NCBI GenBank assembly: GCA_032622095.1
Contig: CP136063.1
Span: 203,843,934-203,907,933 of the forward strand
From: Siphonodentalium dalli
Taxonomy: Eukaryota > Mollusca > Scaphopoda > Gadilida > Siphonodentaliidae
DNA length: 64,000 bases
Direction: 5' to 3'
The stretch's first letter is position 1. The number at the start of each line of letters is the position of its first letter. Of this stretch, positions 21,099-34,144 are shown in pieces. A program made the translations under genes and the position numbers. The notes under the pieces were generated by a model. That model was not told the origin of the DNA, did not search any database, and saw only the letters and a program-made list of their open reading frames with translations.

Positions 21099-23310
21099 CT
21101 GAAATAAAAATACACAGGTTTATTTTCATCACATACTGATTAAAGCACAGTTTCAACAGATCATACACAGAGTTTGGAATAATTAGCATCCTATTTGATT
21201 AACTTTAAATTAGGGCACTGCCATTCAGGCATTAGTTTCTGATTAGATTTTTGATTGTGGTGCAGAATCGCGATCGATTTGATCCGTTTCAGCCAAATGC
21301 TTTATCTGTGCGGACATCGAGCCACACCACAACGTAAGAATATATATCAGTCTTCCGAAAGTATAAATGCATCATTTATATGTGAACATGCAATGTTATA
21401 TCCTATATAATTTAATAAAATGCTGGATAACATATTTTATGTTGGACAATTGATTTCAGATCTCATTTGGCCAAGAGCTTTTTATCATGTGATCATGAAT
21501 AATGCATTGATATTATGATATGTCATCACAAGAGATTTCGAGTCTATGACTATGTTTGACGTTGAATTAAAAGGTTGTACGTCCACTTTGATGAGGCAAC
21601 GTCACAGATGATTCCAATCTATGATGAAATTTATTGATCATAATTATGATCCTTCATTTTTATGCTTTGAAGGTTTATCGTAGACAATAAATCAACGAGA
21701 ATATAGCGGCGTTCATATACATTTGAATCGAATCAAAATTGAAAATGATTTGATGCAGGAGTCTGAATTTGATAAATCACAGGGCCCTAACTTAAACAAC
21801 TCATGTAGCTAAATCAAGCTAAATTATTTACATTTTGGTGTCTAAGGCGAAAAGTTGGGCAATAAAAATTGGCCTCAGTTCAACATATACTGCGAAATAT
21901 CGCATCAAGACTTGAATTTCATTAGTAAGACCCCACGTCATGCTTCACAGAAACATCTTCGGTACAACTAATTAAAGGCGATTTGATTTACACTTTTTGA
22001 AGATTATTTGAACTTCCTATCCAAATTACGAATAGTGTGAAAAAGAAAAAAACATGGGTACCTTTCTCACAATTTTCAGAACCTGGGTACCTTTATCACA
22101 CAAAAACCAGTGAGAGTGACCAATTCAGTCTTTAATATGTTATGGCCAACTTGTGGGATAGTGTTTACATGGTTGTGTGTGTGTTGTTACTTTTATATTA
22201 GTAGTTACAAAGACTACAACTTTGAGTTTATTAAAACTTAAAGTTACGGGCGGCCTTCCCTGTGGCTATAGGTTTCAAAATAATCACATCCACTAAACCC
22301 GCCATAAACAGAAAGAATATTATATAATAGACAGATGTTGTTCCTATACAAATCATAAATATCATGTACATTGCATGTTATTGTCACGTTAGTACCCTTG
22401 GTTATGTAAACAAACATCAAAAATGTAACCTTACAATTGTTTATAGACAAATACTTGGAACTACCGTATCGTCGAAAGAAAATGTTGCATTGCGCTGTGG
22501 AATGCGCAGATAAAATTATGGGCGCAATCAACAATCGCATTCAAATCACACCAAATTTTATTTTAATTGACCCATTCTACGCACTGTCAGTTCAAAATCA
22601 AGCTAATCCACGTTACTTCATGATTGGGTAATGATCAGACAGAAAACGTGTACATAATATAATTGTTCTTGCAAAGAGATGAATATTTTTCAATCCAGTT
22701 AGTATTTTCTCCTAATCTATATATGGTCATACATACCAAATAAGGAATATTATGATGAGTCATATTGTAAGTTGTATGTTGTAGGCGCACCAAATTAGGG
22801 TTTTACAACTGACATATAAAGCACGCGAATCTAAATAAGGAAATGCAATATCGTGATTCTGCTTATAAACAATCTACTGCGCTTTTTGCAAGAAACTAAA
22901 CAGTCGACCTGTATTTTCCCGGACACAAAGCGTGTTTTGAGAATACTATCACATTCATTTCATCATTATTATAATATTATACTATTGGTATATTCGTGAG
23001 GTAATTATCATAATTTATCATATTTTTTTCTGACCATAGACTGGAATAGTAAGCATGGGTTATTATACCTTCCCAGGTCCAAAAAAATGTAGGGAGAACT
23101 TTGTAATAGATATAAACTAATTTAATCTGATATAATGAATGACAAATTATGACACTGTACTACCCAATAATAATTTAATAATGCGTTCAGCGTCCTGTAT
23201 TATTCTAGCAAAGATATGAAATAAAGTTGTCCTCTAAAATTCCTGATTGATATCCCAACAAGATGGAGAGAAAGCTTAGATATCTCTTTACTGTTATATG
23301 TGTGATATGT
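21099..23310. other. intergenic, upstream of SARAF; no gene identified
   Basis: This must contain the SARAF promoter, but I see no CpG-rich island or clear TATA element. Short open frames near 22244-22631 on both strands match nothing I recognise. A small direct repeat of TGGGTACCTTT is at 22054 and 22084. Confidence 0.4.
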
Positions 23311-23576
23311 GTCCTAGGGTATGGTAGCAGGGGAAATCTGGGCTGGGGGAATGGGACCCTTAAAATTTAAATCAAATGGCGGTTCAACAGGGGAAAACTT
23401 GGCTAGGGGAACAGTGTAACACATCATCTCCGCCCCTGGATATCTCCCCCCTACCCTGGATATCTTCACCCCCCATTTATGACTAAAAAATAATTTCACT
23501 CATTTGACCATGAATTGGCCATAATATTTTTTTTGACGTATAATTAATTTTTTTAATTAATTTTTTCAAGTGTCCA

Positions 23577-24200
23577 GGCCTGGATATCTCCCCACCCAGC
23601 ACCTACATGTACATGACAAAAAAATCATCTTATGGTTTTATCATTTAGTTTGCTTTATATTGTCATGAAACAGCAAGAAATTAACTTCTTCTGAGAAAAG
23701 TTGTCTGAGTCAGGGTTTGGGGTGGGGGGTGTAAGATGTCTAGGCCTGGATATCTCCCCCCCCCCCCACCCAGCACCGACATGACAAAAAAAATCCTCAT
23801 ATGGTTTTATTGCTTATTTTGCTTTATATAGTCATGAAACGGCAAGAAATTAACTTCTTAAGATGGATATCTTCCCCCCTCACCCAGCAGTGCCAGCATC
23901 TACATGACAAAAAATACTCTTATGGTTTAATTTCTTACTAGTATTTTGCTTTATATACCTGTAGTCATGAAATGAAATGGTAAGAAATTAACTTCTTCCG
24001 AGAAACAGTTGTTTGAGTCAGGGTTTGGGGTGACGGATAAGATGTCCAGGCCAGGATATCTCCCCCACCCAGCACCTACATTGTACATGATAAAATATAA
24101 TCATGGTTTTATTGCTTATTTTGCTTTATATAGTCATGAAATGGCGAGAAATTAACTTCTTCTGAGAAAAAGTTGTTTTGAGTCAGGGTTTATTGAGCCC
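23577..24200. repeat. diverged tandem array, about four copies of 125-180 bp
   Basis: CCTGGATATCTCCCC, CACCCAGCACCTACAT, ATGGTTTTATTGCTTATTTT and AAGAAATTAACTTCTT recur in the same order at roughly 23579, 23745, 23868 and 24050. Unit length varies through deletions and poly-C slippage. Confidence 0.75.
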
Positions 24201-24612
24201 ATTCCACAGTTTAATTAATGCCTGTATAGAAGAAACTATTGTGACCAAATGCTTTCACTGATGGGGTTGAATATTTCAAATTTCCAGAGCATGTCTGGTA
24301 TGAGCAATGTCAACTTGCCAGAGTGAACTTTTCATTTAGATAAGGTGGGGCAGAACCCTTGGAAATTTTTAGCACCATCGCCGACTTCTCAAAGATCATC
24401 TTGTCCTGCACTCTGAGCCATTTCACTCTAGCACAATCTGAATGAGCGACATGTATGTGAGATCTATTATTCAAATTTGATGAAGTTTTGTGGACTTTCG
24501 TGATTCTTGCCAATATCCCATCAATATGAGTCTATCAATTTTATAGGCTGATAGAGGTATAATATTTACGCCGATTACAGGTCTAGGTAAACCTGAAATG
24601 GAGCTACTATAG

Positions 24613-25101
24613 CTGATGGGGTCATTGTCACAAGGCATCGATCACATTCGTAGCCAGCTTTTTAAATCGATCACAAAATGTAGCCAGCTTTTCTATGGTG
24701 AATTGGTGATCACATTTGTAGCCAGCTTTTCATATTCATGCGAGCCTCAATGAACAAGATTAATTAGGTTAAGCTCATTGTTCTGAGTTGATGGATGAAA
24801 AACAACTTGAATTTTAATTTGATATTATTAGTTCATCTAATAATCTAACGTTTCTGATCAATGTCGTTAGAATTCTCGAATTATATTCCAATATAAGTTA
24901 ATAAACGAAGTCAGTTTTGGAGAATGACGTCGACATTTTAGTCACGAGCGCGATGACGTCATATTTCGCGCCATATAAAGCATGCAATTAGAAAAGCTGG
25001 CTACGAATGTGATCGCCGGTGAAAAGCTGGCTACATTTGTGATCGATTTAAAAAGCTGGCTACGAATGTGACCGGAGCCTTGTGACAATGACCCCATCGG
25101 T
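24613..25101. mobile_element. Mutator-like foldback element with iterated subterminal motif
   Basis: Inverted ends include GGGGTCATTGTCACAAGGC. A 10-bp duplication GCTACTATAG flanks the element (24603-24612, 25102-25111). Each arm carries three copies of GGCTAC-AATGTGATCG preceded by AAAAGCT, facing outward. The 9-11-bp duplication and long structured ends suggest Mutator-like; no transposase is present. Confidence 0.75.
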
Positions 25102-25299
25102 GCTACTATAGCCAGAAGTAGCTATTATTGCCCGATCTAGCTCTGGAAAATCGTCAGTGGTGAGTAAATTTGCAATTGTGCTATCGGTACTAAAGCAAAT
25201 TTTCTTGTTGTCAATCACCCTGCAAGTGTCATCATTTTTGGCACTTTTGAAAACACATTTATGTAGATAGTAACGATCTCGCAAATGATTTGTGCTTAA

Positions 25300-25490
25300 G
25301 CGCATATAAATTGATAGACACATATTTGTGCTTAACTTAAGCGCAAATGATTTGCGTTTAAACGCAAATAAATAATAAATGTGAAAAGGGCCTCCCATAT
25401 AAATGACATGTAGGTGAGTGCATGGTTGAACCGTTTCACACTTATATTAGTATTTAGTTGATACGTGTGCATTGGTTATAATTCATAACT
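25300..25490. repeat. duplicated right end of the GCGCTTAAGCGC element plus its flank
   Basis: AAATAATAAATGTGAAAAGG, CCTCCCATATAAATGACATG and TAGGTGAGTGCATGG are repeated at 27911-27970, and the continuation TTTCACACTTATATTAGTAT is found again at 28409. Sharing of flanking DNA shows segmental duplication rather than two insertions. This copy lacks the later insertions. Confidence 0.85.
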
Positions 25491-26248
25491 TTTTATTGGA
25501 AAATTAAGACAAAACTTTGCAAAACTACTTAAAGGTTGTACCATGTGAAGTTTCAATGGACAACTTTGTTTACTCTTTAAAACAGTAAGAGCCTTCACAT
25601 TAAGATGTCGCCATTTTGTTCAAGTTAACCCAAGTTGAAATCGGTGTTTTAAACTATATTCTTGTCTGTTAAAAAGTCCATGACAGGGTGATCTGTGATT
25701 TTTCGAACCCCTTAGGGTACATACATGTAGTTTGATTGACGTGATGTGCACATGGTCCACATCAGCATTCCTCAGTCGCTTGGCATCAGACCAAGTTTAT
25801 GATGGATCAGGGCATCCCCTACTTCATAGTAATCACCAATTGTTTCCAATTAACAGATCTGTACACTGTATGTATACGTTGACTTCTCCGAAAGTTTGAA
25901 CTCTGCAAATCACGCCCACATAAATTTTCACCATGTATATTCAGATGGCTATATCTCCTAGACAATTAAACATGTGGAGCTGCCCGATACATCGTTTGAA
26001 TGGGGACATCCTCGGCAACACCATGATGTAAACGTTGGATGTGTACTCATAACAACAATTCCCCAAATACAGCACATGCGCTTATGCGTATATCAGAACA
26101 CCCCCCCCCCCCCCACCCGGATGATAATTGAAGACACGTGATTCAAAATTTATCTTGTAATGTGCAGTAATCTACGCATATGCACCAAGATTGATATTGG
26201 GAGTTTTTCTCCCGGCACAGCTATTTGTCGGATTTTAAGGATAAATGT

Positions 26249-27943
26249 GTGGGAGACCCTTTTCACATTTATTATTTATTTACAATTAAGCGCAAATATT
26301 TGCGCTTAAGTGCAAATAACCTCTATCATTTGTGCTTAATATGCATTGATCCCCCTGAATTAATTTTAAATGGCACAGGTCTAAACACATCACTCAAGTC
26401 TATATAGGCCCACCATATGAGGGAAGCAATCCCCAGTAGCCCCTAGATACCTTTTATGACCATGGAAATGGTATAGATCTGTGCAGGATATGTCTCTTTT
26501 ATAAAATATACCAGATATCTGGGATGGAGACACAAATTCTTGGGACACCAAGCAGAGATGCTGATATGTTTTTTCTTCAATTTTCGAGTCTGTATGGAGC
26601 TACTACTATGGGCACATAATAATATACTATGAGATGGACTCCATCATTCACAATCAGAGGGATGTAAGAGAGTGTTAGGTATTTGCGCTTAAGTGCAAAT
26701 GATTTGCGTTTAAGTGCAAATGATTTGCGCTTAAGCGCAAATGATTTGCGCTTAAGCGCAAATAAATTGATAGACACATATTTGCGCTTAAGCCACAGGG
26801 GCCTGTAACGCGCTGTGCTGTCCGCCCCCCCCCCCCCCCCTTTTGCGCTGCCCATATACGCCGCTTCTACATACGCGCCTGCTTCACGTTAATGGTAGGA
26901 TAATAGGACAAGGGTAACTGTAGAAATTCACCCTTTTAACATCGCTCGGCGATCGATCAAATTTAGCCCATTCACACCAGTAATGCTAACGATATAGGCA
27001 CGGATTTATCGGCGAAGAATTCATCTTTCAATCAATACCACAAACTCCCATCAGAACCTTTCATATACATAGCATTTGATAAATTTTTAACCACCGAATA
27101 TTGTCTCCGAAGACCGTAAATTTTCAGATTGATCCGGCTCAAAATACAATGGACGATATATTCCTCTAACTTCACACCCGCACGGCTTACTATAATTAAA
27201 AATCGGTCAAACGATCAGCTGAACATCTATCGCTCAGGGATTTCTTGTCGGCTAATAATTTATTTACTCATACAAATCAACAGATCGTCAGTAATCAATT
27301 TCTATATAGGAGATAATTCCAACTTTTTTTTCATTTTTTCTTTACGAATCACGCAGCGCCTCATTTTAATATTCATTATGACCTGACCTTTCCATGACTG
27401 CACTAGTAGAAACAGCCAATCACCGCTCAGTATTAGAATCGAGGTCAGGTCATAATGAATATTAAAATGAGGCGCTGCGTGATTTGTAAAGAAAAAATTA
27501 TAAAAAAGTTGGAATTATCGACAGATTTCTCCTCTATAGAAATTGATTACTGACGATCTGTTGATTTGTATGAGTAAATAAATTATTATCCGACAAGAAA
27601 TCCCTGAGCGATAGATGTTCAGTTGATCGTTTGACCAATTTTTAATTATAGTAGATGAATTCTTCGCCGATAAATCCGTGCCTATATCGTTAGCATTAAG
27701 TACTGGTGTGAATGGGCTAAATTTGATCGATCGCCGAGCGATGTTAAAAAGGTGAATTTCTACAGTTACCCTTGTCCTATTATCCTACCATTAACGTGAA
27801 GCAGGCGCGTATATAGAAGTGGCGTATATGGGCAGCGCAAAAGGGGGGCGGACAGCGGAGCGCGTTACAGGCCCCTGTGGCTTAAGAGCAAATTATTTGC
27901 GCTTAAACGCAAATAAATAATAAATGTGAAAAGGGCCTCCCAT
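26249..27943. mobile_element. hAT-like element with GCGCTTAAGCGC arrays, hosting a nested foldback
   Basis: Inverted ends TGGGAGRCCCTTTTCACAT and TTATTATTTATTT are flanked by ATAAATG(T/A) (26241-26248, 27944-27951). The interior carries repeated ATTTGCGCTTAAGCGCAAAT palindromes at 26285-26310 and 26680-26790, and ends at 27890. Removing the nested 26794-27879 element leaves about 600 bp. Confidence 0.75.
26794..27879. mobile_element. 1.1-kb long-inverted-repeat hAT-like element
   Basis: Ends CACAGGGGCCTGTAACGCG and the complement are flanked by GCTTAAG(C/A) (26786-26793, 27880-27887). The two arms match over hundreds of bases around a loop at about 27392-27445. The right arm lacks about 165 bp present on the left (about 27015-27175). 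No transposase is visible. The polar C-run at 26826 is matched by a shorter G-run at 27844. Confidence 0.85.
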
Positions 27944-27979
27944 ATAAATGACATGTAGGTGAGTGCATGGTTTGAACCG

Positions 27980-28408
27980 TTAAGATTAGATTAGATTTTA
28001 TTTTGATAGTTCAGGTTATACATGTGTACATGAATACATATTATGGGTATGTTTACAAGTTGAATCAATATAATACACAACAGTATATACATATTTATAA
28101 TTATAATAGTTTATATTAAATATAAATATGTTATATGTTGGGTTCTGATGAGACAGTTAGAGTTCAGACTGTGTAAATAATTGATATATACCGTAAGAGG
28201 ATATATCAATTTTCTCAAGAATTAATTCGTTTTATTTTATAGAGGTTGCCGTCAGAATATATAAAGGTAAATTATGTGGCAGAAATCTGTATAAAAATAG
28301 AAATACTCATGTGACCTGAGACCATCAGGGATAACGCAAAAGTTCTCTAAATGAGAACTTAATTCCATTGCGGTCCCTGGTGGCTTTCGGCACATGGGCA
28401 GTGAGTGA
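27980..28408 (-). mobile_element. LINE-like 3' fragment, minus orientation
   Basis: The undisturbed duplicate at 25430-25440 reads GAACCGTTTCACACTTATAT. Here the same sequence is split after GAACCGT and resumes TTTCACACTTATAT at 28409, so about 430 bp was inserted. On the minus strand the insert ends AATAAAATCTAATCTAATC, a polyadenylation hexamer followed by a short tandem tail, as some LINEs have. Its tail resembles that of the 51-kb LINE. Confidence 0.7.
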
Positions 28409-28604
28409 AGTTTCACACTTATATTAGTATTTAGTTGATATGAGTGCATTGGTCATAATTCATAAATTGTTACTTTTATAGAAATCATACTCACATCATG
28501 GCATTTAGAACTCGTGATGGATCTTAGATGGCGTAAGCCATGCTACTAAGTTCCAATGGATCTAACATCTAAGGCCTATACTGGATACAGCAATTGGGGA
28601 AATA

Positions 28605-29329
28605 GTCCAACAAATTAGACTTTCGGATTAATAGGAATTTTAATATTTGGAAATTTATGGACCTTTTAATCCTTCAGTCTAATGGAACACGTGAAAAATT
28701 TGAACGCTACGAAGCCACATTTTTTATGTGGCAAGGGCATGCTCCTTTAACTTACACTGTTCACGTCCAATGACACAAATAAAATCATAAATAAAAAACA
28801 CATACCTGTTGTTGGAATGTTTAGTATCATGACTGAACTAACTAGCATATTTTTTGTCACTATTAATCCATATAATTTTTATAACAACTCAACCGACAGA
28901 AATATTCAAACCCGTCTGCGCTAGCGAACACATTCGAAAACGAAAGCCCGTGCATGCGTAATAGGTCAGAAATCTGGGAAAACACGCGAAATTAACATAA
29001 TTTATTTGTATTTGAAATGGTGATACATGTATGTTTTCCAATCAGGGATTAAACTAACAAATCTGTAATTCTGACAACTTTTATATCATAATCTATGTTT
29101 GAACACAAAGAATACTATCTCCGCTACAGGTAAGACTCATGTATTTGTAGAAAATTTCAGATAGAATGGTATTTTGAAGGGGTTATATCGGTGGTCACTG
29201 GTGTTGACCTGCTTCAAAATTTGTGCAAACTTGGTTTTCAGCTCTTTTATTAGACTAGAAGGATTAATACAATCGTAAATGTCCAAATATTAAAATATGT
29301 ATTAATCCGAATAGTCTAATTTGTTGGAC
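28605..29329. mobile_element. TA-flanked element with terminal inverted repeats of about 50 bp
   Basis: Left end GTCCAACAAATTAGACTTTC and right end AGTCTAATTTGTTGGAC are inverted repeats bordered by TA (28603-28604, 29330-29331). They continue through CGGATTAATA and CCAAATATTAAAAT. The 600-bp interior has no recognisable protein. Confidence 0.7.
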
Positions 29330-29885
29330 TATTGCCATGGGGAAAGTGCCAGACCTGTCTATTCTAAACAACTTACCTCAACTTCTCAAGTTCAAATACG
29401 GAAATAAATTGATGCCAAAAAAAATCTTAGCAATAACAACAGTGAACAAGGTATGTGACTGATTAAATGCTTCCATTCATATAATTTATAACTGATAATT
29501 TGACGCAATACCCGACGCCTGAGTGACAAGGAAGACGTGTCCTAATTTTATTAGACAAGACAACACACCTTATTTTACAGTGTTTATAACTGTTATTCAG
29601 AAGTGTGACGCAGCAAAAATGTTAAAATCAACATATCACCTCTTTTAGATTCAGATTGAAATTCGAAAGACAAATTTAAATAGTAAGAAATCACTTAAAA
29701 TGATAAAACAAAACCTAAAATCCTATTAATCGATTACCTGCGAACAAAGTCAAAGATGTATACAAACACGTTCACTTCCGGAAGGGTGTACTCGATCAGA
29801 CAGTTCTTTGCTACTCCAGGTGCTAAAATTACAGTGGTCTCTAAAGTGCATGGGTGTCATTTAGCCGAGAATCTCCAACACGATA

Positions 29886-29985
29886 CAGTAATCGCTATTG
29901 GATCGCATTTTTAAAACGGGTTTTTTTTGTATCGATTTATATATAAATACAAAACCCGTTAAATGCGATCTAATAGCGATTACTG
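29886..29985. mobile_element. 100-bp hairpin MITE (CAGTAATCGCTAT type)
   Basis: TA flanks (29884-29885, 29986-29987) enclose a palindrome with arms CAGTAATCGCTATTGGATCG and AACGGGTTTT and an AT-rich loop. The terminal CAGTAAT resembles the CAGTAATGC MITEs, but the inner sequence differs. Confidence 0.8.
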
Positions 29986-30636
29986 TATCGTATTCGTAAA
30001 TATATAGTAATTGGGGGCGCTTAATCGGATTATGCATCTTTAAGTTATATAGGCCTACGGATCTTGAACTTCGATCACAAATCTATTTGATTATATTTAA
30101 CTTATTATTTTGATTAAAGACATAAGCAGTGTGTGCTCGTGAATGAACAGTCCAGCTACTTTACCAATCGAAAGAGATAATCCATCTTTAATTCGGTACG
30201 AATTTATCACGGATAAACAAGCGGCAATTATAGATCTACCGACAATTTGGCGGCAAGCATAGGGCCAATAATTCACATGTAAGTAGTGAGGTGTTGGGTC
30301 CCCTAACTTGGCCTAAGTGCGGGAGTAAGCCAAAGGGGTGTCTCACCCCAACTTTGGTAAAGCAAATTCAACAGTTGGAAATTTAATGCCTCACAAAACA
30401 CCAGTTGGATATTTCAGAAAATAAAGGCTTTAGGCCTAATTTCTTCTGATTTTTAAACCAGAATTTAGTGTTAAATTTTTGTTTTGTGATACGAGGCGGT
30501 GCAGTTGGAATTTCCAATGTGGACACACCCAAATGGAGACCATCTAGCCACGCCCCTGTGTGGCTGCTGGGAATTTCGATATGAAATTTATGAAAATACC
30601 TACTACAATCGGACTGTTCATTGTTCCGCACCTTAA

Positions 30637-31050
30637 AGGTACTCAATCCGACCCGATGGTCCCCATATCATCAGATTCCAACTACAGCTAAAAAAAATTA
30701 AATGCCGCTTCAGTTATCACAATGGATTAATTGCCCAAAAATAATGCTAACCACCGTCAACTATAGTATAAAATTGCCAAAAACATTATATTTATCAATT
30801 TTGTTCAACGAAATTTTGATTTTAGAGTTATCCATCTTCATCCGTAATTTTGGTCAGAGAAGTATTCTCGTCGACTGTTTACTGGGCCACTTAAAATTAA
30901 AATAATAAATTTCAAACATAGATATCTGATCACTCTGAGCTTTGATGGGGGGGGGGGGGGGGTTCTCGACTCGAATCAAACATTTTTTACCCCCGAAGCC
31001 AAGGAAATAGTAATTTGCGAGCGTTAATTCGGATTGTATATATGTTCTAA
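30637..31050. mobile_element. diverged AGGTACTC-type element
   Basis: It begins after TTAA with AGGTACTCAATCCG and contains the family blocks GACTCGAATCAAACATTTTT and CCCCGAAGCCAAGGAAATAG. The right end, CGTTAATTCGGATTGTATAT, has diverged. A G-run of about 18 lies at 30946-30962. Confidence 0.65.
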
Positions 31051-31879
31051 CATGTGACTTCCATGTATTATTGCGACCGAATTTCGTCAGTTTTATTCCG
31101 AATTTCTAATGGTCAATTCTCACTCTCCTCTCACTCTCTAACTTGATCTATGTTGAGAGACATCTCAATGTGCCATTCGGATCAATATATTGCCATTTCG
31201 ATAAGAAATACATGAGAATGTGTGCATCCACGCGCAGTGTCAGTGCTTATACAAATCTGGTTTATATAACACCCCAGTCAGCCTTCGAGTCGACCAATGA
31301 AAGTTATCAACTTTTATGACACTATATCTATATATATAATATATATATACTCCAAGGAGACACAATTGGCAGTATTGTTGCCCCTCACCTCACATCAACA
31401 TATAATGTAGTACACAAATTTAACAATTACAAACCGTTTACAGCGCATTCAGGCAACGACTATAACATATATTTACAATAAATAAAAGTCGGCAACCGGA
31501 CTTCGAGATCATTCGACAACTTACATTGGTCATTGCATGCATGGCCAATAACTGCTTGTGGTATTATTTAAATAAAAATCTGGCTTCAAATGAAAAAGCA
31601 TGGAACAAATAGACCCGAGAAGTAGGAATAATGCACAAATGAAAACGGTTATTCTCTGAAGATTTGCTACTATTTTTTAATCCAATAAAAGGTCGCTGAC
31701 CAAAATGTCACCCCGACGAAGGTGGCAAGTTTGAAGATTTATCGGTGTACTAACAGTTGCCACATATGTACAAACTAGGCGGAATTGATTACACCAATAT
31801 GATACAAATTGCATATTCAGTAAATATGTTGCACATCTTCAATGTGTCTATAGAAAGGGTCAATAACACTAAAATATTT

Positions 31880-32160
31880 TTTTGTTATATATGTCGAAAA
31901 ATGGCAATAACTCAGTTGACATCTGTGCCAAATTTTTTTTAAATAATGACTGGAAAATGACGGAATACAGGCTCGGACAAAAGATGCGTCCCAGGATATA
32001 CGATTTTATGTGGAAAAATGGCAATACCTCAGCCAAAATGAGTCCGACCGAAGTCAAAATCGTATATAGGTGCGCAGGTTCCCATGCTGGTTGATATATG
32101 TGCCAAGTTTAAAAAACAATGACCAGAAAATACAGAATACAGACTCGGACAAAGTTCTGG
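31880..32160. repeat. diverged tandem repeat, two to three copies
   Basis: GAAAAATGGCAATAACTCAG, TGTGCCAAGTTT and AATACAGACTCGGACAAAG recur in order. It resembles the array at 17905-18290. Short frames here are not genes. Confidence 0.6.
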
Positions 32161-32166
32161 ACGCCC

Positions 32167-32191
32167 ACCCACACACACACACACACACACA
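32167..32191. repeat. CA microsatellite
   Basis: About 12 uninterrupted CA dinucleotides, directly after the repeat above. Confidence 0.95.
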
Positions 32192-32989
32192 TGGTCATCC
32201 GGACGGAGGGACGGTCGAAGGTCATTACTATATAGTCCTACGACGGAATGCCGGGGGACAATAATAACGGAAAACTTTAGTTGGACCAGTGGTCGATCGC
32301 AATTTATATTCGTTAATTTTAGCTGCATGTATTATATATAAGTAGATTAACGAATTTTTCCTAGTTACGTATATAATCTGCATGAATGCATGGGACAATT
32401 ACTGCATGTGTCCAAATTGTGAATGACTGTACAATCATCGGCGTTGTCCGCCGATTGCAATCTCAAGATCACTATATTATAGTCACCACAACATATAATA
32501 TACTATACATGTACTGGTAACAGAAGATCATCACTTATTGTATTTTTTCTCGGGTTGATTGGGTTTTGTAAATAGTTTATAAGCATGGCGTCAGGTTTAT
32601 CCTTCCCACCAATTAAATCTATTTATTATAGTGATCCAAATTCCAATGACTGCATGTATTTATTATAGTGCTCATGCAGCTATATGGATTACTTAGTAGG
32701 CTATATATACAGCATATAGCATTGTGACATTGTCAAAGATATCATGCGTGTATCATGCACACATGCAGCGTCATACTTGAAAATACTTGAAATTGATATT
32801 TTCTAAATTTTGTTGATTCACTACCATGCAGTACTAATTAAAATTAAACTCTTGAATAAGCTACGCAAAACAGCTTATTTGAGAGTCTAATTTTAATTAG
32901 AACTGATCAATTATCGTACCAGTATATGATCGTGCGTAATATATTATCATGCACCTAGTACGCATGCACGCGCTTGAATAGCGAAATAT

Positions 32990-33395
32990 ACTAATCGTGA
33001 TTCACGATCAGATAGCAATTACTATCAAAACATGTGCCACGCGATGTTAGGAATGTATTTCGAAATGAGTATCCGGAGTTGATCTGAAGGGTGATAACCC
33101 AATAGCGAACATACTTTCTATTAAATAACGCACCACAACTGCTCTTTAAAAAACATTTCTTCGGTTAAAAAATTCTCTTTAAAAAAACGCTCTTTAAAAA
33201 ACACTTTAAAACTGAACACATTTTTTGTTTCTGAATATCTCCGGTAGGCCTATTTAGTCAATATAATCATTGCAAAAATGAAGTATATTAAGTGGCTAGA
33301 TGGCTCCGGTTACCCCCCTTCGATTAAATCAGGATACTCATTTTGAAGTAAAATCTTAACATCGCGTGGCATCTCAGATTAAATATCAACCCGTG
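32990..33395. repeat. foldback element related to 59120-59576
   Basis: GTGCCACGCGATGTTAGGAA and CGAAATGAGTATCCGG on the left are mirrored by AGGATACTCATTTTGAAGT and AACATCGCGTGGCATCTCAG on the right. Flanking duplications were not resolved. Confidence 0.65.
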
Positions 33396-33996
33396 ACGCA
33401 AAATGCACGGATATATCCTGAGGTCCCGATTTTAGTGCTTGGCTAAATATGATGAGACGGAGTACATCGAGTATGATACACGAGCACACCCAGCTTGTTT
33501 TTAAAAATACAGAATACAATTTAAACGGAACTGAACTTTTCCGCCAATAATGTTTATAATTTATGCTGTGGCTTATTTCAGACAGATATTCGTTAGCTAA
33601 TATCACACACAATATATATCGGAATTAATTTGAAATGTTAGTGTCAAGATATAATTTATCCTAATATAAAAGTTACAGAAGACTCACTCTCAGCAATATT
33701 TTCATCGAGTCACTTGAGCTCTGATTATATAAATTAATTTCGTTTCCTGATCCAATACTTGTGAGTCTTGAATAACCGGATATTGCATTGTTGTTTATTT
33801 ACGCACAAGCACGTGCGAATGAGGAGGTAGGTGACTTTTTATAGTTTTTCTCCACCTTGAACTACTAAGTACGGTAGTAAGTTAGTACGGGTATTTAAGT
33901 AGTGAAGTCCTGCTGAATGGACAAATGCATCAAGCTGCTCTAAGTCTAAAAAAAAAAAACTTGTGACACAGCGTCACATGTGTCTGGACTCTGGAG

Positions 33997-34144
33997 CACA
34001 GTTGTTGGAAATTTGTGTAAAAAATCCCGAAAACAAATATCCCCACCCCTACTTAGTATATAATTTATAAAGTCAATTATATACTAAGTAGGGGTGGGGG
34101 ATATTTGTTTTCGGGGTTTTTGACACAAATTTCCAACAACTGTG
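33997..34144. mobile_element. 148-bp hAT-like hairpin MITE
   Basis: Almost perfect palindrome with ends CACAGTTGTTGGAAATTTGT. It is flanked by CTCTGGAG/GTCTGGAG (33989-33996, 34145-34152), an 8-bp duplication with one mismatch. The arms run through AACAAATATCCCCACCCCTA to an AT-rich centre. Confidence 0.8.
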
